The notes: generated by a model from the letters alone, not told the origin. DNA of 56,113 bases from Rhodospirillaceae bacterium (GCA_002689465.1 NZGJ01000019.1:15025-71137); one strand, 5' to 3'; shown: positions 1 to 9,213, counted from the stretch's first letter. Translations and numbers: made by a program.

Positions 1-1
1 C

Positions 2-166
2 GGCTGGCATCTTCTGCTGCGAGACTTGGAAGCGCGAATAGTGTTGGACGACATCGTCGCTTGGATCGCCAAGCCCGCTGGCGCGCTGCCATCGGGCGCA
101 GACAAAGCCGCGCTCGAGGCGATGACCGCCGTGGCAACCGGGGCACTGTCAAGAGACCGAGACTGA
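2..166 (+). CDS. C-terminal end of an alpha/beta hydrolase (lysophospholipase / monoacylglycerol lipase-like), partial
   Basis: An open frame enters from the left edge and ends at a TGA at 164-166, leaving 54 residues. The segment begins GWHLLLRDLEARIVLDDIVAWI. In monoacylglycerol-lipase-like alpha/beta hydrolases the catalytic histidine sits in a closing G-[WY]-H-x-L-L-R-D-L motif followed by a helix of this kind, so this His is probably the third member of the catalytic triad. Nucleophile and acid would lie outside the window. The family would act on acyl glycerols or lysophospholipids; substrate cannot be inferred. It reads toward the tRNA-Arg gene 87 bases downstream. The assignment rests on one motif. 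Confidence 0.6.
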   Translation, partial: GWHLLLRDLEARIVLDDIVAWIAKPAGALPSGADKAALEAMTAVATGALSRDRD

Positions 167-253
167 TATCCCATCATTCCAATTGCCGCGTGCGTCTTGG
201 CGCGCTATGCTTTCTCATCTTAGGTTTGGCTACTAAGATATGCTGCGACACGG

Positions 254-330
<77 letters not shown>

Positions 331-2383
331 ATCTCCATAGAACACATTGGTTACACCATTGAATTCAAACGCTTCTCTCGGCGAGGTTGTTGGGGTGTAT
401 ACCATTTCGTGTACCAACGGTTTTCCGTCCCTCTATCAAAGAGGTTCCATTTTCTACTTCAATAGAAGGGTGGCATCCGACCTGTAGAGGCATTACCGTT
501 CTGACCGAATTGTTGTCTCCCTCAGAACCAGATCGATCAAAGCCGCCAAGGTAAAGTCTGCGTCTCTCTCTTCCCAGCTCGATGAGGTCTATGCCGGACA
601 AATCACTTCTCTGACCGTTAGCGAAGGAAACGAATTGAACTCCACCCACACCCCATTCTCTCTACCCATTCCGAATATTCTCTGCCAGACCTCCCAGAGA
701 AACCTACTACTCATCCTTCCTATCCTGCTCCTTACCCTCTTGTTGGGAACCCCGGCGTTCTTTGCTGATTTCTAAAAAGGTATAAACGCTACTCAAGGTG
801 GGGACTACACAACTGCTCAACGTGAATGGACTGCCGCTGCGCTCAAAACCTGGCAAACCAAGAGAAGTTTCGAGAATAGGTTGGATCTTGGCGTTAGGTA
901 ACAACGAATATTGTACTTTCGGACGCGCCACGGGCTAGGCTCTATAATTTTTGCACCCTGTAACAGTTTTTTGTGAGCTAAGGTGTTGCACCCATCATAA
1001 AGGGTATTCTTTATCCAAAATGGCTGTGGTTCTCGTGTCAGAATGTCCCTCTCGATCCAACCCTCTTTTTCGCCAGTCTCGGACGCAGTGAATACACATA
1101 AAGGCCCATTCAAACCCGTTTTGCTTTTCTCCTAGAATAATCCAGCGACCCGCTGTCTCAGCTGCACCAGTTTGACATTCATGACACACGGTTATTCTCG
1201 GGCTCAATTCAAGTTTATTTCATATTCTGTGGAAGACCGTAAGCGCGCATACCTAAGTCTTTTGATAATGGCTGACATACTTTTGACTCGAAGTGCGCAA
1301 CCTGGCTGACGTGCTTCTTCCCAACGCAGGTCGCCATAGCTCCAGTGACCGCCATTTCTAAATTCTTTAAAGCGTGCTCTGGTCGGAGTTTAACCAAATC
1401 AATGCTTTTCCTCTTCGAGAAATTAGGTAACCGATCATCCAAAATCGTGCAGACGCTACGAGTCTCAACGTGATTAATCACGGTACCGGAGCACCTGTCT
1501 GAGAAAGACCCTGTAACTGGGTCCTTTCCGAAAAGTCCTAAAACTGTATCTAGAATATTCTTTTCGGTCATTGACACCCCGCAATTCCATCATTTCCTGG
1601 AGATTGAGGCTAAAGTTTTTAGACAAAGGGTATCCTTGAGTTTTCTCTGTGGGCCATCGCTACTTCGCAATAGTCAGGTCCGTGTGAGTGAGATGCTCGA
1701 GCACGAACGGTTCCCAGAGATGAGAGATGTTCAAATAGGTAAGGAATAAGGTAAACGCTATAAAAAAAAGTAAAAGCGCATAGGCAGCAAGAATTTCATA
1801 AAAAATAGTTTTAATGTGTACCATAACAAAGATACGGAACAAAAATCATCCGAGATCACGCATTTGGCAACCTCTTTAATACCACATAGGAAGCGATTGC
1901 GAAGAGACTAAGTAAAGAAAACCCAACCGGGTGCCGTAAGTAGAAGAGAGCTCTCTAATCTCGCGTTGGCAGGTATATACGTCAGACAAGGCAGAAAATG
2001 GACAGTGTACGCTAACAACAGTTTACGCTTAGATAGGTTACCCCATAAATATGGGGAATATGTTTCCCACTTAAGACACCAAAACCGACCCAGTTTCCTT
2101 CATGGTTACTCGTATGTCATTGATTCGAAATCACCTTTCGTTTGTTAATTTCGAGAGTGCATCGTAGTTAATTCAGCATTCGTGTCACTGTCCAACGATC
2201 GCTCATCTATGGGCAAAATTCTGAGGTAGAAAAAACAAGTTGCTATGGATTAAAAATTTGAAATCAATCCCCAATTGTAGGTAGCCACGTACTAAGGTGC
2301 AACACACTCTACAAGTGGGATGATATAGTGTTAAATTGAGGTTTCCTGAGTGACCATTATAAAATCAAATTAGTATTTCATTT
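331..2383. other. AT-rich, gene-poor stretch behind tRNA-Arg (putative island remnant)
   Basis: This 2 kb has visibly lower GC than the rest of the window and no protein I recognise. Open frames exist, all on the minus strand: 365-649 (94 aa), 707-931 (74 aa), 817-1113 (98 aa), 995-1207 (70 aa, with C-x2-C pairs CHEC and CIHC resembling a small zinc ribbon) and 1660-1842 (60 aa, TTG start, one hydrophobic segment). Several overlap one another in different frames, so at most some can be real; a decayed gene with frame shifts around 817-1207 is possible. No integrase, transposase or repeat of the tRNA 3' end was found. Confidence 0.5.
1215..1571 (-). CDS. hypothetical protein, 118 aa, doubtful
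   Basis: This is the longest open frame in the AT-rich stretch after tRNA-Arg. I prefer the ATG at 1571 (MTEKNILDTVLGLFGKDPV) because a GGGGTG run lies a few bases upstream; a GTG two codons earlier is also possible. There is no signal peptide or membrane segment. Four cysteines are scattered without a clear metal motif. I recognise no family. It is listed because length and a possible ribosome site make it the best coding candidate between 331 and 2383, but codon use gives little support and it may be chance. Confidence 0.25.
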   Translation of the reverse strand: MTEKNILDTVLGLFGKDPVTGSFSDRCSGTVINHVETRSVCTILDDRLPNFSKRKSIDLVKLRPEHALKNLEMAVTGAMATCVGKKHVSQVAHFESKVCQPLSKDLGMRAYGLPQNMK

Positions 2384-2794
2384 ATGGGAAAAACCCAAGT
2401 GCGTTGGACATTAGTAAGTATATTTTCTTTTTGGTTATTGTTTGACACTTCGTTGACGAGCCAAGTGGCCATGGCTAACGATTGTCTCGTTACTAACTGG
2501 CAAATTTCGGGCACCGTTAAAGACAGAGTACCGGCAGACTTACGCAGAAAATTTACGCAAAAAGATAATCGCGTATTCGCTTTTATTAAATTGAGTTGCA
2601 CCATGCCAGTAAATAACGTTCGCTTCTGCTTTAATCGTGATGAAATTCGGTATTCGTGCATTAAACAACCAGTCAAGAGTCCGATACATTGGAGAACATG
2701 GGCAAGCGTAAGAGCTTTGGCAGGGAGTTGGTCAGTTGTAGTTAGCGTAGATGAGCGCGTACTACTCTCTGATAATTTTTTGGTTGGTCGCTAA
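2384..2794 (+). CDS. DUF2914-like secreted protein
   Basis: The 136-residue product starts with a basic, hydrophobic segment ending SQVAMA before NDC, a plausible Sec signal peptide cleaved near residue 31, so the mature protein would be periplasmic. The rest matches the pattern I know for DUF2914: a front strand with a variable loop, then WRTWAS, a G-x-W-x-V-x-V segment (GSWSVVVSV) and a closing VLLSDNFLV. The DUF2914 domain is small, often attached to membrane proteins, and has no established reaction. Four cysteines in the mature part could form disulfides. The gene is AT-rich like its surroundings, unlike the genes from 3250 onward, suggesting it came with the island. No clear ribosome site precedes the ATG. 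Confidence 0.6.
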   Translation: MGKTQVRWTLVSIFSFWLLFDTSLTSQVAMANDCLVTNWQISGTVKDRVPADLRRKFTQKDNRVFAFIKLSCTMPVNNVRFCFNRDEIRYSCIKQPVKSPIHWRTWASVRALAGSWSVVVSVDERVLLSDNFLVGR

Positions 2795-2857
2795 GCGCAC
2801 TTCTTAAATCTTTAGATATAATCTGTTCAAAGGTGCAGCTAAAAGATCTCGGGGTAA

Positions 2858-3085
2858 ATAGACCACTTTAACTGTGACAAAAAAAGCAGCGGTGATTGCA
2901 GAGTTATTCATCATGCGCGGCCAAGTCAAAAAGAGTTTAGACAATGGCTAAAAGCACCCGATACTTGGATAGCAATCAAAGAGAAATCACCTTATCCCGA
3001 CGACCCGGTCGGGCAATTATGGAACGCTCAAATCGATAGGGCTGGCTTCAACGCAGCTTTCGGAGAACCAGCGAATATTGTTTAG
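2858..3085 (+). pseudogene. C-terminal gene remnant without start codon
   Basis: An open frame of 75 codons runs from after a TAA at 2855-2857 to a TAG at 3083-3085, with no ATG, GTG or TTG near its front. The translated text, including QKEFRQWLKAPDTWIAIKEK and DDPVGQLWNAQIDRAGFNAA, has the composition of a folded protein, not chance translation. I read it as the tail of a gene that has lost its front. I do not recognise the family. It lies between the DUF2914 gene and the hydrolase gene at 3250. Confidence 0.35.
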
Positions 3086-3249
3086 CCAAAATTGGTCAAG
3101 ATTTCGTTCTAACTTGCGTTGTTACTACCGAAAAACTCCCAGACTAAGTCAAACAGTAGTCATCTTTCACGGACCGTCCCTGTATATCATAACTCTCTTT
3201 ATGACTAAGCTATCAGTTATTCGGTGCTCCACTTTTCCAACTCAACAGA

Positions 3250-4170
3250 TTATCCGATCCACCCGATAATCATATCAGCGAGCTCATCAGAATTGTCCTC
3301 CATCATCAACATGTGGCCATTGCCGTTGATACCGCGATCAGGCAGCCACCAGTATTCAGCCTTTGCACCTGCATCGATTAGCCAGTCGACCACGGCACCG
3401 TCGATGTCTTTAGGGTGATCGGTATCTTGGGAACCGGTAAACACCATCACGGGAAGACCGTCGAATACCGACAGATTTTGGATCTTTAGCTGGCTCCCGC
3501 CGATATTCTGGCGTTCATATAGCAATCGTGGTGGAACCGCAGCGACATGGCCTGCATACATTGCGAGCATGCCTTCGGGAAACCTCGCGGACTGGCCGAT
3601 CAATTTATGGGAAATGAATTCTAACCCGCCGGCATAGGCCCGGTCCCGTGCCAGCCGTCGGGTCATACCGAAAGATTCAACGACCACTTCATCGGCAGTC
3701 TCCTCTATCACGGTCGCCTCTGGCTGGATATTGCCCGGGGGGGCCGGCGCAACGGCAACAACCCGATCGATCAATGGTCTTTTCTGCTCAACCAATTTCC
3801 AGCCCATGGCGCCCGACATCGAATGGGTCATGAGCACGATTTTGCCGGTTGGCGATGCGGCGGCCGCTTCGGCGAGCACCGCGCCAAGGGCAGCGACTAC
3901 GCGTTCACCGGTGAGATCTTTGAAGGGGACATCGCCGCTCCGCCCACAGCCCGGCCAGTCCGGCAGCCAGACCGGATAACCCGCCGCCGCGAATCGATAG
4001 GCCCAGCCAGGCCGGTTATCGGCCGTCAGTAGATAGCAGGCGCCGCTATGCCCACCGCCGTGGCTCATTACAACCGGCAGTTTTTCGGTCGTCGGCGCCG
4101 GCATCAATCGGTCGACATAGACAGTTATACCGTCGTTATGGACAAAACGCGCAGTATGGGTGTTGGACAT
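3250..4170 (-). CDS. alpha/beta-fold hydrolase (esterase-like)
   Basis: The 306-residue protein has the full alpha/beta-hydrolase layout. An oxyanion-hole HGGG lies near residue 35 (VVMSHGGGHSG). The nucleophile elbow is THSMSGAMG, a G-x-S-x-G variant with His in the first position and Ser as nucleophile. The acid is probably the Asp in FTGSQDTDH, and the catalytic His lies in GNGHMLMMEDN close to the end. It should hydrolyse an ester or similar bond in the cytoplasm, since there is no signal peptide; substrate is unknown. I chose the ATG at 4170 (MSNTHTARF) over one 18 codons upstream because a CGGAG ribosome site precedes it and homologous folds start here. It is the first gene with typical genome composition after the AT-rich stretch. 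Confidence 0.85.
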   Translation of the reverse strand: MSNTHTARFVHNDGITVYVDRLMPAPTTEKLPVVMSHGGGHSGACYLLTADNRPGWAYRFAAAGYPVWLPDWPGCGRSGDVPFKDLTGERVVAALGAVLAEAAAASPTGKIVLMTHSMSGAMGWKLVEQKRPLIDRVVAVAPAPPGNIQPEATVIEETADEVVVESFGMTRRLARDRAYAGGLEFISHKLIGQSARFPEGMLAMYAGHVAAVPPRLLYERQNIGGSQLKIQNLSVFDGLPVMVFTGSQDTDHPKDIDGAVVDWLIDAGAKAEYWWLPDRGINGNGHMLMMEDNSDELADMIIGWIG

Positions 4171-4564
4171 GATTACTTTGCTCCGTGGCTTCTTGCCCCT
4201 TAATCCTGCACCATTCGCCGACATTAGAGAATTGCTATACTCAAAAAGTTGGTAAATTTATCGACTGATACATTGCTGAACGACCGCAAAATTCGCCATT
4301 AGGTCGGAATGGTAAGAATCGGAATAGTCCCTCAGGGGGAAAGCTTGGAAACGGGACGCGACGTCGTTGAATGCGAGCGCGGTGAAAAGTTCTCGGGCGA
4401 CCAGTAAAAACGATGGCCATTCTTGCGAGTCTATCGCTGATGTGACTGATGTGGCGAGTATGCTACGCTATTTTCATGCGCATTGGCCTTATCATCGTTA
4501 TCTAACGACCAAGGCCTCGCAGCGTTTGTCGCTACAAAGCTTTCAAACGAAAAGGGAAAGACTG
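4171..4564. other. divergent intergenic region
   Basis: This spacer separates the minus-strand hydrolase from the plus-strand YciI-like gene and should hold both promoters. A frame upstream of yciI stays open from 4367, but its translation looks like noise and a better start exists at 4565. No clear -35/-10 pair, terminator or operator palindrome was recognised. Confidence 0.4.
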
Positions 4565-4879
4565 ATGCTTTACATGGTTTACGGGGTCGATGGACCCGAT
4601 GCTGACCGGATCCGCGACGAAAATCGTGAGAGCCATTTCGCCTATCTGGCAGATAACGAAGATATTCTGGTTCTGGGCGGCGCCACATTAGCTGATGGGT
4701 CGGATGCCCGCACTGGGAGCCTTCTGGTTATCAACGTACCGTCGCGCGCGCATGCAGATACCTTTGCCGCCGGAGAGCCCTTTAACAAAGCCGGATTGTT
4801 CGAATCGTACACTGTATCGCGCATGCGGCGCGGTCAGTGGAATCCGGAGGCGGCACCAGCGAGTTCTGAAGGTAGCTGA
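4565..4879 (+). CDS. YciI-like protein
   Basis: The product from the ATG at 4565 is 104 residues (MLYMVYGVDGPDADRIR...), close to the usual length of about 95-100 for YciI-like proteins. It shows the family plan: a first beta strand, a conserved SHFAYLADNEDILVLGGATL segment with the buried His, then DGSDARTGSLLVINVPSRA and FNKAGLFESYTVSRMR. YciI proteins are small dimeric alpha/beta barrels related to muconolactone isomerase, with a His-Asp pair in the pocket; most have no known substrate. An AGGGA ribosome site about eight bases upstream supports this start. The open frame continues upstream to 4367, but that part looks non-coding. Confidence 0.8.
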   Translation: MLYMVYGVDGPDADRIRDENRESHFAYLADNEDILVLGGATLADGSDARTGSLLVINVPSRAHADTFAAGEPFNKAGLFESYTVSRMRRGQWNPEAAPASSEGS

Positions 4880-5144
4880 CTATCGACTGACCCACCGCGG
4901 AGCTGTGCCTCTGACGTTGTGCGAATGTCTTTACCAGAAAATCTTGAGCCTAAGGCCTAAGCCTCAAGCCCGATGTTTCGGGCGAATTTGGCCTGGATGA
5001 TCTCGATCGTACGGCCGCATGATGTATTCACTGGCACGGTCAGGTCACCAAGTTATTCACGAACACTAATCACCAAAATCTCCAATCCTAGCACCACTAA
5101 ATAGGGCATGCTTGTATGCTGATATCGAACACTACCAGACCATC

Positions 5145-6224
5145 TTAGGCCTTGCGTAAGACAGTGATATAGCCTTTTACCGCCGCTCCATACTCGGTTC
5201 TAAGGGTATCAGTACGCCCCACAATCTCCTCGAATCCCGCACTTTGGGCCGATTTTCGGATATAGGCCGGTTTGTGCGCGTACCGCCCAGAACTTGTCAG
5301 CGAATATCCCCGTTTGGATTGCGACTCCACCGAGAATAACAGCATGCCCTCGTTTTTCAGGGTCACTGACGCGGCCTCGAGCGATTCTTGGAGGTCGCCG
5401 ATATAACAAAAAACATCGGCAGCGACGATCAGGTCAAACTTCGCCTCATTGGCACGCATGAACGCGGCAAGCTCTCCCTCGTGAAGTTTATCATAAATCC
5501 CGCGGTCCCCGGCAAACTCTAACATTTTGGGCGACAGGTCGACGCCGACCAAGTGGCTTGCTTGGGCTTTGAATTCTATACCGGCCAACCCGGTCCCACA
5601 GCCAGCATCGAGAATAACAAGATCCGCACCCGCACCCGGCCAGGCCTCGCGAAAGAGTGAATGGATTAGCTTGGGGGCTCGGTATCCCAGTTCTTCCAAT
5701 AACTGTTTATCAAACTCCTCGGCAAAATGATCAAACGTCTCGCGCACATAACTATCGCTCGCGCGCAGAGGTTTCAGACCGTCGCCAAGAGCCGCCACCA
5801 TATGACGCGCCTCATGGTCGACCGGGTACTTCTCGCCATAGGCCCGGTACCATTTCAGAGCTTCGTCAAAATCGCGCATGCCGTAATAGGATTCGGCAAG
5901 GCCCCAGATCGCGTCGTCGTAATCGGGATCCATATCGAGAATCTTGTTGTAGCACCTGATCGCCACATCGAAACGGCCATTGACCAGCGCCGTCTTGCCA
6001 ACACTGTACGTGCTCTCGGTCTCAATATCGGTAACCACCTGACGTGCGGCATGGGGATCCCCCAATACACGACCTGCCTCAAGGGTCTCAGCTAATGCCT
6101 TGGCTGCTGCCAGGTGCTTTGGCTGACTACTCAGGATATCGCGATAAAGGGCGACAGCGGCGGATGCTTCTCCACGATCAGCAAGCGCGGTTGCTTGGGC
6201 AAACCGTTTTGTATTTTCAATCAT
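5145..6224 (-). CDS. TPR-repeat SAM-dependent methyltransferase
   Basis: The 359-residue protein has two parts. Residues 1-150 are tetratricopeptide-like helices, with clear repeats in DVAIRCYNKILDMDPDYDD and DEALKWYRAYGEKYPVDHEA. Residues 160-359 are a class I methyltransferase, with the SAM-binding loop VILDAGCGTGLAG, the acidic strand-2 end GVDLSPKML and the motif DLIVAADVFCYIGDL. The front would bind a protein partner and the back would transfer a methyl group; the acceptor cannot be told. Proteins with this arrangement are common in alphaproteobacteria and remain poorly characterised. It stands alone, with mmcB diverging at 6363. The ATG at 6224 is preceded by GGATG. Confidence 0.85.
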   Translation of the reverse strand: MIENTKRFAQATALADRGEASAAVALYRDILSSQPKHLAAAKALAETLEAGRVLGDPHAARQVVTDIETESTYSVGKTALVNGRFDVAIRCYNKILDMDPDYDDAIWGLAESYYGMRDFDEALKWYRAYGEKYPVDHEARHMVAALGDGLKPLRASDSYVRETFDHFAEEFDKQLLEELGYRAPKLIHSLFREAWPGAGADLVILDAGCGTGLAGIEFKAQASHLVGVDLSPKMLEFAGDRGIYDKLHEGELAAFMRANEAKFDLIVAADVFCYIGDLQESLEAASVTLKNEGMLLFSVESQSKRGYSLTSSGRYAHKPAYIRKSAQSAGFEEIVGRTDTLRTEYGAAVKGYITVLRKA

Positions 6225-6362
6225 GCGTCTTTTTCACATCCGTTCCCTGCCAATAATCTAACATGCGCAGAACGCAGAAGCAGGTAGGTTAAGGCACGGG
6301 GCACCATCGTCGCCTTTTAAAAGACCAAAGTTGTGGTATCAGGCAATCTTTTTGTTTACGTT

Positions 6363-6809
6363 ATGTTCTCAATGAAACTTTTCGATAATAAATACGATGT
6401 GCCCGAGACCACTCGCCTGTTGACCCGTGGTGTATGCAAACTGTTTGAAGATCTAGGTTTCGGTGCACTCACCGAATTCAAACTAACAAATGGTCGCCGC
6501 GTCGACGTTATAGCAATCGACCGCAACGGCGAGTTTGTGATTGTAGAAGTCAAAAGCACTGTTTCAGATTTCCGCGCCGACCGGAAATGGCATGAATACC
6601 TCCCATTCTGCGACAGGTTCTATTTTGCCGTACCTGAAGATTTTCCCGTCGATCTGATGCCTAAAGATTGTGGCCTTATCGTCGCGGACCCATATACCGC
6701 CGCCGTCCGGCGCGAAAGCCTGACATGCAAGCTAAATAACAACCGTAAGCGTCGTCAACTTATCCGCTTCGCGCTCGCCGCGAGTAACCGCCTCAGTCAT
6801 CTTAGGTGA
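6363..6809 (+). CDS. mmcB: MmcB-family DNA repair protein
   Basis: The product (about 148 residues) matches the MmcB family: an RGVCKLFEDLGF helix, then LTNGRRVDVIAIDRNGEFVIVEVKS and the signature FRADRKWHEY, followed by CDRFYFAVPEDFP. The D...E-V-K arrangement is a PD-(D/E)xK nuclease-like core. In Caulobacter, mmcB is a damage-inducible gene needed for mitomycin C resistance, so a role in processing damaged DNA is expected. Start choice is uncertain: ATG 6363, ATG 6372 and an upstream GTG at 6333 are all in frame and none has a strong ribosome site. No LexA box was recognised upstream. Confidence 0.85.
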   Translation: MFSMKLFDNKYDVPETTRLLTRGVCKLFEDLGFGALTEFKLTNGRRVDVIAIDRNGEFVIVEVKSTVSDFRADRKWHEYLPFCDRFYFAVPEDFPVDLMPKDCGLIVADPYTAAVRRESLTCKLNNNRKRRQLIRFALAASNRLSHLR

Positions 6810-6939
6810 CAAACTGCTGACAACGCTGAACCCAATACGGTTCTTAACTCTGTCTGCCGCCAGCACCAAATGCAGCGGGCGGAAAATGCTCTCAAAGGCA
6901 CTTACAAATTTGCTCGATAACAATGGGGTTGTCTCCCCG

Positions 6940-8409
6940 TTAGGTACCGTTTATCCGCTCGATGGTCGCCGTGGTACTGAACCCATTCACGATTTTTGCC
7001 AAAACTACCTTACCGCCATAGGATTGCACGAGGTCTGCGCCGACCACCGTCTCGATGGTGTAGTCGCCGCCTTTGACCAAAACATCAGGGCGCACTTCAT
7101 CAAGCAGCTTCTCCGGCGTATCCTCATCAAAGATCACGACAAGGTCTACGGTCTCCAACGACGATAATACGACAGCCCGCGCGGCCTCGTTCTGCATCGG
7201 GCGGTTCTCGCCTTTCAACCGCTTCACCGATGCGTCGGAATTCAGGCCGACAACCAGTCGGTCGCAGGTCGCACGGGCTGACGCGAGAAGCGAGACATGT
7301 CCGGGATGCAGAAGATCGAAGCAGCCGTTTGTAAAACCGACTTTCTCGCCACGTGCCTTCCAAGTCTTTATCCGATCGAGCGCCGCATCCTGGCGAACCG
7401 GTAACTGCGAGCCACTAAGACCTGCCATCTCATTCAGTTCTTCCAGAAGATCATCCGCATACACTACGGCCGTTCCGGTCTTGCCAACAACAACCCCCGC
7501 CGCCACGTTGGCAATCTGAGCTGCCTCAAGCACCGGCACGCCGGCCGCGACACCTGCAGCCAGCACGGCGAGAACCGTATCGCCGGCACCTGAAACATCA
7601 AATACTTCTCGCGCCCGCGACGGGAAATGCTTCGCATTATCGACGGTTACCATCGACATACCCTGCGCACCGCGGGTGATCAACATAGTGCCTATATCCG
7701 TCTCGGTCAGCAAACCACGGGCGGCATTAACGATATTTTCCTCTGACGCCAGCCCGCCATCTACCGCTTCTCCGAGTTCTTTCAGGTTGGGGGTAATCAA
7801 GGTCGCACCAGCGTAGCGCCCAAAATCGGGGGATTTTGGGTCAACGATCACGGGTTTGCCCGCTGCAATAGCCGCCTCGATCAGACGCGATACAAGACCC
7901 TCAGTCAGCGTACCTTTCCCATAATCCGATAGGATCAGCGCACCAGCATCTCTCAGCTCCTTCTCCGTCGCCATAAAAATAGCATCAGCTATATCATCGG
8001 GAATCGGTGTCGTAACCTCACGGTCGGCACGGAGTAGTTGCTGGCCACCGGCGACATAGCGAATTTTTCTGGTTGTCGGGCGGTGTTTCTCACGGACAAG
8101 TGTAGGCGTTACGCCCGCGAGGTCGCGCAGCAATACATCAACATCGTCGGCGTTATCATCATCGCCGGTAACGCTGATAAATGAGACTGAGCCCCCGATA
8201 GCCACCAGGTTACGGACCACATTTCCGGCTCCTCCAAGCATCGCGGTCTCATTCGTTATCCGACACACCGGAATCGGTGCCTCCGGAGACATTCGACTAA
8301 CATCACCATATACAAAGAAATCGAGCATGACATCGCCGACACAGACTAACTTCGCTGTCTGAAGGTCGGCAATTCGTGCAGCAAGGACGGCGTGATCAGG
8401 AAGTGTCAT
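6940..8409 (-). CDS. hldE: bifunctional heptose-7-phosphate kinase / heptose-1-phosphate adenylyltransferase
   Basis: The 489-residue protein joins the two domains of HldE (RfaE). Residues 1 to about 320 are a PfkB-type sugar kinase with MLGGAGNVVRNL and the signature DVSGAGDTVLAVLAAG, whose last Asp is the catalytic base. From about residue 345 a nucleotidyltransferase begins with FTNGCFDLLHPGHVSLL, containing the HxGH motif. Together they phosphorylate D-glycero-D-manno-heptose 7-phosphate and later attach AMP, giving ADP-heptose for LPS inner core. I chose the ATG at 8409, whose A overlaps the TGA of gmhA (TGATG), as in translationally coupled genes; an ATG three codons earlier is also in frame. 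The usual intermediate phosphatase GmhB and epimerase HldD are not in the window. Confidence 0.97.
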   Translation of the reverse strand: MTLPDHAVLAARIADLQTAKLVCVGDVMLDFFVYGDVSRMSPEAPIPVCRITNETAMLGGAGNVVRNLVAIGGSVSFISVTGDDDNADDVDVLLRDLAGVTPTLVREKHRPTTRKIRYVAGGQQLLRADREVTTPIPDDIADAIFMATEKELRDAGALILSDYGKGTLTEGLVSRLIEAAIAAGKPVIVDPKSPDFGRYAGATLITPNLKELGEAVDGGLASEENIVNAARGLLTETDIGTMLITRGAQGMSMVTVDNAKHFPSRAREVFDVSGAGDTVLAVLAAGVAAGVPVLEAAQIANVAAGVVVGKTGTAVVYADDLLEELNEMAGLSGSQLPVRQDAALDRIKTWKARGEKVGFTNGCFDLLHPGHVSLLASARATCDRLVVGLNSDASVKRLKGENRPMQNEAARAVVLSSLETVDLVVIFDEDTPEKLLDEVRPDVLVKGGDYTIETVVGADLVQSYGGKVVLAKIVNGFSTTATIERINGT

Positions 8410-9011
8410 CAGCCACATTTACGTTCGATAACGTCACATAGCATCTGGCCAAGCAGGATGTGCATTTCCTGGATACGTGCCGTTGTATCCGAAGGAACAA
8501 TTAAGAGTGGGTCTGCAAGTCCTACTAGGTTACCTCCATCTTTCCCGCTCAGTGCAACCGGAACAACCCCCATGTTACGCGCCGCTTCTAATGCCAGTAT
8601 TACGTTCGGGCTTTGCCCCGAAGTCGTGATACCCATAGCGACGTCGCCCGGCTTGCACAGCGCCTCAACCTGTCGGGCGAAAATAGTCTCGTAGCCGAAG
8701 TCATTCGCCGCTGCGGTCAGCAGCGATGTGTCAGTGGTAAAAGCGATCGCGGGAAGCGCACGACGATTCACCTTGTAGCGACAGGTCAGTTCGGTGGCGA
8801 GGTGCTGCGCATCGCCAGCACTACCGCCATTTCCGAAAAAGACCAGTTTGTTGCCTGCATTCACGGCTACCTCGCAAATATCCGCGAGACGGATGAATTC
8901 TGCCTTCAGTGCGCGGGTCGCACGCGCAACCACATCGTGCTCGTCAAACTCAGAGTCAAAATAGGTATCAAGATTCATGGCGTCTGCCCCCGACTGTATT
9001 AGAGTGCGCAT
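8409..9011 (-). CDS. gmhA: phosphoheptose isomerase (sedoheptulose 7-phosphate isomerase)
   Basis: The 200-residue product is a SIS-domain protein with the GmhA signature FFGNGGSAGDAQHLATEL and the later TTSGQSPNVILALEAAR loop. GmhA converts sedoheptulose 7-phosphate to D-glycero-D-manno-heptose 7-phosphate, the first step of ADP-heptose synthesis, as a cytoplasmic tetramer. The next gene, hldE, performs the following steps and starts inside this gene's stop codon. The ATG at 9011 is preceded by AGAGG at good spacing; a second ATG at 8978 (MNLDTYF) also has a G-rich stretch in front and cannot be excluded. Confidence 0.95.
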   Translation of the reverse strand: MRTLIQSGADAMNLDTYFDSEFDEHDVVARATRALKAEFIRLADICEVAVNAGNKLVFFGNGGSAGDAQHLATELTCRYKVNRRALPAIAFTTDTSLLTAAANDFGYETIFARQVEALCKPGDVAMGITTSGQSPNVILALEAARNMGVVPVALSGKDGGNLVGLADPLLIVPSDTTARIQEMHILLGQMLCDVIERKCG

Positions 9012-9213
9012 TCCTGAAAACCTCTGAATCCTTAATCACAAGCCTGCAGATTACGATCTTGACGGCTTTCTACGGGCTAACATTTACACCAATGCTCGTT
9101 TGATCGTTTGGCCGTCCCGCCGCAGGCAGGGCGTCTCCATCGCGCCAATTTAGCCCCGTTTAAATACAACAATCTTCACACTCTCTACTCCTCTCGGACG
9201 GGTTGTAGACTAA

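Noticed and set aside
4367-4564. N-terminal extension of the YciI-like gene by 66 codons.
   Set aside because: YciI proteins are about 100 residues and a ribosome site precedes the ATG at 4565; the upstream text looks random.
4943-4970. Inverted repeat CTTGAGCCTAAGGCCTAAGC and following bases as a terminator.
   Set aside because: Only the outer six bases and inner GGCC pair well, and no T-run follows.
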